Source: UBA5195 sp034432755 (GTDB lineage: Bacteria > Chloroflexota > Anaerolineae > Anaerolineales > Villigracilaceae). Taken from it: DNA of 64,000 nt. How positions within the stretch are numbered: position 1 is the stretch's first letter; each line of letters starts with the position of its first letter. The stretch is taken from contig DAOUBQ010000074.1 in the NCBI GenBank assembly GCA_034432755.1, positions 1 through 64,000 of the forward strand. The letters are read 5' to 3'. The notes beneath the pieces were generated by a model, which was given only the letters and a program-made list of their open reading frames with translations, made no database searches and was not told where the DNA came from. The position numbers and the translations under genes are program-made. This document shows, in pieces, positions 59,542 through 64,000 of the stretch.

Positions 59542-60036
59542 ATGACCTCCCTTCCGATCGCTCACGTCTATTGGATAGACAACATTGATACCGACCGCAT
59601 CATCCCCGGCAAATATACCAAAACCTTAGATACCTCCACCCTGGCCGCGCACGTCTTAGAAGACCTCGACCCACAGTTTGCCAAAAACGTGCGCCCTGGC
59701 GACCTTCTGGTGGCCGGTCACAACTTTGGCTGTGGCTCTTCGCGTGAGCAAGCGCCCATCGCCCTGCAAGCGGCAGGAATTTCGGCGGTCATTGCCCGCA
59801 GTTTCGCGCGCATTTTCTACCGCAACGCCATCAACATCGGCCTGCCCGTCCTCGAAGCAGAACATCACAACATCCACCCCGGAGATTCAGTCACCATAGA
59901 CCTGGAGCAGGGGCTGGTCACCAACCACACCCGCAACGAAACCTACCGGGCAACCCAAATGCCGCAGCAAATGATGAACATCTTGCACGCAGGTGGGCTG
60001 GTGAATTACCTGCTCAAACACGGAGATTATCTATGA
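59542..60036 (+). CDS. Aconitase-superfamily hydro-lyase, small subunit (LeuD-like)
   Basis: 164 aa swivel domain: NIDTDRIIPGKYT, HNFGCGSSREQAPIAL (substrate-binding Ser-Arg loop) and FYRNAINIGLPVLE. Length matches the short LeuD-like and dimethylmaleate hydratase small subunits. Its stop overlaps the CoA-transferase start. Confidence 0.92.
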   Translation: MTSLPIAHVYWIDNIDTDRIIPGKYTKTLDTSTLAAHVLEDLDPQFAKNVRPGDLLVAGHNFGCGSSREQAPIALQAAGISAVIARSFARIFYRNAINIGLPVLEAEHHNIHPGDSVTIDLEQGLVTNHTRNETYRATQMPQQMMNILHAGGLVNYLLKHGDYL

Positions 60037-61217
60037 CCCTGCGCACCCTCGCCTCGTTAAGAGTGCTTGAATTGACCCACGCCGTGTTAGGGCCAGCCTG
60101 CGGCCTGGTACTGGCCGACTTGGGAGCGCAAGTCATTCGCATCGAACCCCCCTCCGGCGACCCAACACGCGCCCTCAAAGGCTTTGGCACAGGATACTAC
60201 CCATTCTTCAACCGCAACAAACAGAGCCTGGCGCTCAACATCAAAACCGAAGCCGGCCGGCAGGTTCTCTTTCGACTGCTAGAGAAAACCGATGTCCTCA
60301 TCGAAAATTTCGCGCCCGGCACAATGGAACGGCTGGGGCTGGGGTTCGAAAACCTCGCCCCTCGCTACCCGCGCCTGATTTATTGTTCACTCAAAGGCTT
60401 TTTGCCTGGCCCTTACGAAAACCGCCTGGCGCTCGATGAAGTAGTTCAAATGATGAGCGGCCTGGCCTACATGACCGGACCAGTGGGTCAGCCCTTGCGA
60501 GCAGGCGCCTCGGTGATTGACGTGATGACCGGCATGATGGGCGCACTGGCCGTGCTGGCCGCCTTGCGCGAGCGCGATTCTAACGGGCGAGGCCAACTAG
60601 TCCAAACATCCCTGTTTGAAACCGCCGCCTTTCTCATGGGTCATCACATGGCGTATGCCGCCCTCACCGGGCAGCCCGTACCGCCCATGCCAGCCCGCAT
60701 CAGCGCCTGGGCCATTTATCACACCTTCACCACCGCAGAAAACGAACAGGTTTTCATTGGCGTCACCAGTGATAAGCAATGGGAGCGCTTCTGCGAAGTC
60801 TTTCATCGGCCCGACTGGCGCACCGATGAACGCCTGGCAACCAACAATGGGCGCATCGAACAACGTGAGTGGTTGCTGCCCCAAGTGGCCGAGATGATAC
60901 GCCAGCATTCCACCGCCCACATCCTGGCAAAATGCCAGGCAGCCGAGCTGCCCTTCTCACCAGTGGCCCGCCCCGAAAACCTGTTCAACGACCCCCAATT
61001 AAGCCAGAGCGGCAGTCTGTTGCAAACCACCCTGCCCAATGGTGAGACCGCCCCATTGCCCCGGCTGCCCATTCTGCTGGGCAGCGAAGGTGTCACCCTG
61101 CACCTTCACCCGCCCCACATTGGGCAACACTCACGCGAGATACTGCGCCAGGCTGGCCTGGAAAACCAGCACATTGAAGACCTGATTTGCCAGAATATCG
61201 TAGCCGCCCAAGATTAA
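60033..61217 (+). CDS. Family III CoA-transferase (CaiB/BaiF type), copy 2
   Basis: 394 aa. RVLELTHAVLGPACGLVLADL, VIDVMTGMMGALAV (catalytic Asp) and GRGQLVQTSLFETA. About as distant from the 45984 copy as separate family members, so the two probably use different acids. Position after the hydro-lyase suggests CoA activation of the hydrated (malate-type) product. Confidence 0.92.
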   Translation: MTLRTLASLRVLELTHAVLGPACGLVLADLGAQVIRIEPPSGDPTRALKGFGTGYYPFFNRNKQSLALNIKTEAGRQVLFRLLEKTDVLIENFAPGTMERLGLGFENLAPRYPRLIYCSLKGFLPGPYENRLALDEVVQMMSGLAYMTGPVGQPLRAGASVIDVMTGMMGALAVLAALRERDSNGRGQLVQTSLFETAAFLMGHHMAYAALTGQPVPPMPARISAWAIYHTFTTAENEQVFIGVTSDKQWERFCEVFHRPDWRTDERLATNNGRIEQREWLLPQVAEMIRQHSTAHILAKCQAAELPFSPVARPENLFNDPQLSQSGSLLQTTLPNGETAPLPRLPILLGSEGVTLHLHPPHIGQHSREILRQAGLENQHIEDLICQNIVAAQD

Positions 61218-61240
61218 TTTGCTAGCAAGGAGAAACCCGC

Positions 61241-62707
61241 ATGTATGACTTGCTCATCAAAAACGTTCGCCCGGTTCGCCCCTGCCAAAACGAAGTGACA
61301 CCCGCCGATATTGCCATTCAGAATGGCAAAATTACCCGCCTGGCGCCAGAGATTCCAGCCTCCGAAGCGCGCCAGGTGTACGATGGGCGCAGCTGGCTGG
61401 CTTTTCCAGGGCTGGTAGATGCCCACATGCACATCGGAATCTATTCCCCGCTCGAAGTGGATGCCATCACCGAATCGAAAGCCGCCGCCATGGGCGGAGT
61501 CACCACCGCAATCACCTACTTTCGCACAGGCGAATACTACCTCAACAAAGGCGGCCCCTATCACACCTTTTACCCCGAAGTGTTAAACCTCTCTGCCGGG
61601 CATTATTGGGTAGATTACGCCTATCACCTGGCGCCCATCAATCGCATTCACATCGAAGAAATGCCCATGCTCTTAAACCAGTTTGGCGTTTGTTCATTCA
61701 AAATTTTCATGTTCTATGGCGGACACGGCCTGCACGGCAAATCGAACCAGCAGCACAACTTTCTCAAACTCCAGCCCGATGAAAATTATGATTTTGCGCA
61801 CTTTGAATTTATCATGCGCAAATTAAGCGAAATGCTGACATCCTACCCGCAACACGCGCCTTACCTGAGCCTCAGCCTGCATTGCGAAATCGCCGATATT
61901 CTCAACGCCTACACCACCCTCATTCAGCGCGAAGGCCACCTGAAAGGATTGGCCGCCTACCACGCCGCGCGCCCGCCGCACAGCGAAGGCCTGGCCGTCT
62001 TCATCGCCTCTTACCTGGCGCACGAAACCGAATGCGCCAACATCAACCTGCTGCACCTCACCTCGCGCAAAGCCATGCAAGCCGCCCTCATGATGCGCGA
62101 CCTGCTGCCTCACATTCACTTTCGGCGCGAAGTGACCATTGGTCACCTGTTGCTCGATATTGAAGAACCCAACGGCGTGCTTGCCAAAGTGAACCCACCC
62201 ATTCGCCCGCGCGAAGATGTGGAATTTTTATGGCAGAGCCTGCTCCACGGCGATGTAGATTGGGTGGTCAGCGACCACGCCTGTTGCTCCGCCGAAATGA
62301 AATACAACGCCCAACACCCCACCGACATCTGGATGGCGAAATCAGGCTTTGGCGGCACAGAATATCTACTCTCTGGCCTGTACAGCGAAGGGCGCAAACG
62401 CGGTCTCTCGCTCAACCGCATGGCCGAACTGGTCTGCTACAACCCCGCCCAGCGCTACGGTCTTTTAAGCAAAGGCGACCTGGCTGAAGGCAAAGATGCC
62501 GACGTGGTCTTATTCGACCCCAACGAAACCTTTACCGTGCGCGCTGCCGATTCCTTTTCTGGGCAAGGGTACACCCCCTTTGAGGGCCATGAATTGACCG
62601 GGCGGGTCAAAACCACCTTCCTGCGCGGTCAGAAAATTTACGAAAACGGCCAAATCATCGGACCGGCGCAAGGACAATATCTCCGCCGGCCAGCCTTGGC
62701 TTCATAA
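61241..62707 (+). CDS. Dihydropyrimidinase/cyclic-imide-hydrolase-type amidohydrolase
   Basis: 488 aa. Metal ligands are visible: HxH in VDAHMHIGIY, the carbamylated Lys position in CSFKIFMFYG, His in LSLHCEI, His in LLHLTSR, Asp in VVSDHACC. This is the hydantoinase/dihydropyrimidinase/imidase group, which opens cyclic ureides or imides. In the proposed pathway it would hydrolyse a substituted maleimide or succinimide to a half-amide. AAGGAG precedes the ATG. Confidence 0.92.
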   Translation: MYDLLIKNVRPVRPCQNEVTPADIAIQNGKITRLAPEIPASEARQVYDGRSWLAFPGLVDAHMHIGIYSPLEVDAITESKAAAMGGVTTAITYFRTGEYYLNKGGPYHTFYPEVLNLSAGHYWVDYAYHLAPINRIHIEEMPMLLNQFGVCSFKIFMFYGGHGLHGKSNQQHNFLKLQPDENYDFAHFEFIMRKLSEMLTSYPQHAPYLSLSLHCEIADILNAYTTLIQREGHLKGLAAYHAARPPHSEGLAVFIASYLAHETECANINLLHLTSRKAMQAALMMRDLLPHIHFRREVTIGHLLLDIEEPNGVLAKVNPPIRPREDVEFLWQSLLHGDVDWVVSDHACCSAEMKYNAQHPTDIWMAKSGFGGTEYLLSGLYSEGRKRGLSLNRMAELVCYNPAQRYGLLSKGDLAEGKDADVVLFDPNETFTVRAADSFSGQGYTPFEGHELTGRVKTTFLRGQKIYENGQIIGPAQGQYLRRPALAS

Positions 62708-62719
62708 GGAACTCCGCTC

Positions 62720-63997
62720 ATGCCTCCATCTCTCACTGCCGAATTTCTGTTCGATGACCTGACGTCAGACGAGCGCGCTCGCGCCCAACGGGTGGAAGAA
62801 ATTTTGCCCGAACTGCGCGCTCACGCCGAGCAAGCCGATGCCAGCGGGCAATTCTACACCCCACACCGCCAAACCCTGGCGCAAGCCGGCTTGCTGGGGC
62901 TGGTCATCCCCACAGCCTACGGCGGGTTGGGCGGCACCCTGCGCGACCTGGCCGCCGCCACCTTTGCCATGGGAACAGCCTGCCCCTCCACGGCGCTGGC
63001 TTACTTTTTTCACTGCTCCACCTCCTCGCGCGGCCTGTTGGCGCTGGAGGCCATTGAAGAGGGCAAATTCAACGCCCAAGAAATCCCCACCGTGCGCGCC
63101 TTTGCCGAAAACGTACTGCACCGCATGGGAACGAAAAACCAACTTTTGGGCAACTTTGCCAGCGAAACCGCCAAATCTTCACAAAGTGCGGTCTTCATTG
63201 CCACCGAAGCCGAAAAAGTGGAAGGCGGCTGGCGGCTGAACGGCGTTAAATCGTTTGGCTGCAACACCGGCGTGGCCGATGCCTACCTGGTGGCCGCCAA
63301 GATGAAAGGCTATGAAACCGCCGAAGGCCTGGCAATGTTCTTCGTGCCGCGCGATGCCGAAGGCGTGAAAGAACGCCCGCAATGGGACGCGCTGGGCATG
63401 AGAGCCACCGCCTCACACGGAATTATCTTAGAAAACGTCTTCGTGCCTGAAAACGAAGCCCTGGCCCTGCCCGGCGCTTTTGTCAAACTCATGCAAACCA
63501 GTCGCGGCTCACTCATGGGCAACCAGCCCGCCATCTCGGCCATTTATCTGGGCGCGGCCAAAGCCGCTTACGATTACGCCTTGCAAAAAACCATCAGCAT
63601 GAAATTTGAAGACACAGGCCGCCCAATTGCCACCAGCCCCTTTCACCAAGAATTAATTGGCAAAATGACAGTGGAACTGGAAACAGCGCGCCTGTGGCTG
63701 CGGCGGCAACTTGACCTGGAAACCGCCGAACCCCCCACCACCTCTAAAACCGAAGTGGTTCAACACTGGCGCATGGCAAAAGGCACCGTTTCAGAATCTT
63801 GCTTTGAGGTGGCCCAACTGGCACTCAAGATGACCGGCACCAGCGGCACGGCCAATCGCGGCCTGATTGCTCGCATGTTACGCGATATTGCCATGTCACT
63901 CGTCATGGCTTTCCCCGCCGAACGTGGACGCCTCGAAGCCGCCAAAAGCATCACCGACGGCGCAGAAAGCAAATCGTTTACCGTGAAGGCAGATTAA
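62720..63997 (+). CDS. Acyl-CoA dehydrogenase-fold flavoprotein
   Basis: 425 aa, complete just before the window ends. The ACAD fold is clear: LLGLVIPTAYGGLGGTLRDLA, GWRLNGVKSFGCNTGVADAY, DALGMRATASHGIILENVFVP, GAAKAAYDYAL. The C-terminal region (TGTSGTANRGLIARMLRDIA) lacks a YEGT-type catalytic Glu, as in HsaA/DszC-type monooxygenases. It may therefore be a flavin-dependent monooxygenase using the reductase domain at 56906 rather than a dehydrogenase. The island may continue beyond the window. Confidence 0.85.
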   Translation: MPPSLTAEFLFDDLTSDERARAQRVEEILPELRAHAEQADASGQFYTPHRQTLAQAGLLGLVIPTAYGGLGGTLRDLAAATFAMGTACPSTALAYFFHCSTSSRGLLALEAIEEGKFNAQEIPTVRAFAENVLHRMGTKNQLLGNFASETAKSSQSAVFIATEAEKVEGGWRLNGVKSFGCNTGVADAYLVAAKMKGYETAEGLAMFFVPRDAEGVKERPQWDALGMRATASHGIILENVFVPENEALALPGAFVKLMQTSRGSLMGNQPAISAIYLGAAKAAYDYALQKTISMKFEDTGRPIATSPFHQELIGKMTVELETARLWLRRQLDLETAEPPTTSKTEVVQHWRMAKGTVSESCFEVAQLALKMTGTSGTANRGLIARMLRDIAMSLVMAFPAERGRLEAAKSITDGAESKSFTVKAD

Positions 63998-64000
63998 AAA

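Overview
This window looks like a piece of a Chloroflexota (Anaerolineae-like) chromosome. The evidence is indirect: moderately GC-rich DNA, multi-GAF histidine kinases, a Ser/Thr kinase with a beta-propeller, ECF transport genes, MoeA fused to a binding-protein domain, several short dispersed repeats, and many -10 boxes placed directly before start codons. I found no rRNA, tRNA, CRISPR array, phage gene or transposase gene. One non-autonomous MITE-like element is present.

Bases 1-6641 hold a nitroreductase and a signalling locus: a five-GAF histidine kinase, an internally deleted receiver remnant, a lone receiver, a receiver fused to an aminoglycoside-phosphotransferase-like kinase domain, and on the minus strand another lone receiver. 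Bases 6634-12170 (minus) carry two MoeA-type molybdopterin proteins, a UbiA-like membrane protein, a DinB protein and a pteridine-reductase-like SDR. Bases 12594-15089 encode an ECF transporter (S, T and a single A). Two paralogous NAD(P)-binding proteins follow, separated by 50 in-register copies of a 7-bp repeat.

Bases 18806-23615 form an iron/peroxide defence island. A PerR-like repressor has a consensus promoter overlapped by a PerR-like box, and is followed by a P1B-4 metal ATPase, a Prx6-type peroxiredoxin and an MbfA-like ferritin/VIT1 iron exporter. Glycine C-acetyltransferase (kbl), dihydrolipoamide dehydrogenase (lpdA), a secreted duplicated-domain protein and a Ser/Thr kinase come next. 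A minus-strand operon then runs zur - small membrane protein - znuC - znuB - pyrD. GNAT acetyltransferases, an MFS transporter and a small ORF trapped between a consensus promoter and two terminators complete the left part.

From 37040 to the right edge lies the most unusual part: about 26 tightly packed genes under a GntR/HutC-type regulator (48514-49242). The same 18-bp operator, TGTTATAACATTATAACA, sits at three promoters (37068, 43145, and inverted at 48474). The island encodes a clear homologue of plant red chlorophyll catabolite reductase (RCCR) and a second, more distant one, a Rieske oxygenase, an FAD monooxygenase, two alpha/beta hydrolases and a family of paralogous beta-rich (possibly lipocalin-like) proteins. 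It also encodes imide/amide hydrolases (dihydropyrimidinase, isochorismatase and nitrilase folds), a maleate-isomerase-like protein, a LeuC/LeuD-type hydro-lyase, two family III CoA-transferases, an HMG-CoA-lyase-like and an HpcH-like lyase, an aldehyde dehydrogenase and an acyl-CoA-dehydrogenase-fold enzyme. My working hypothesis is a catabolic system for tetrapyrrole (chlorophyll/bilin) breakdown. The macrocycle would be opened and reduced; the resulting substituted maleimides would be hydrolysed to maleates, hydrated, activated with CoA and cleaved to central metabolites. Individual family calls are mostly firm; the overall substrate is inference.
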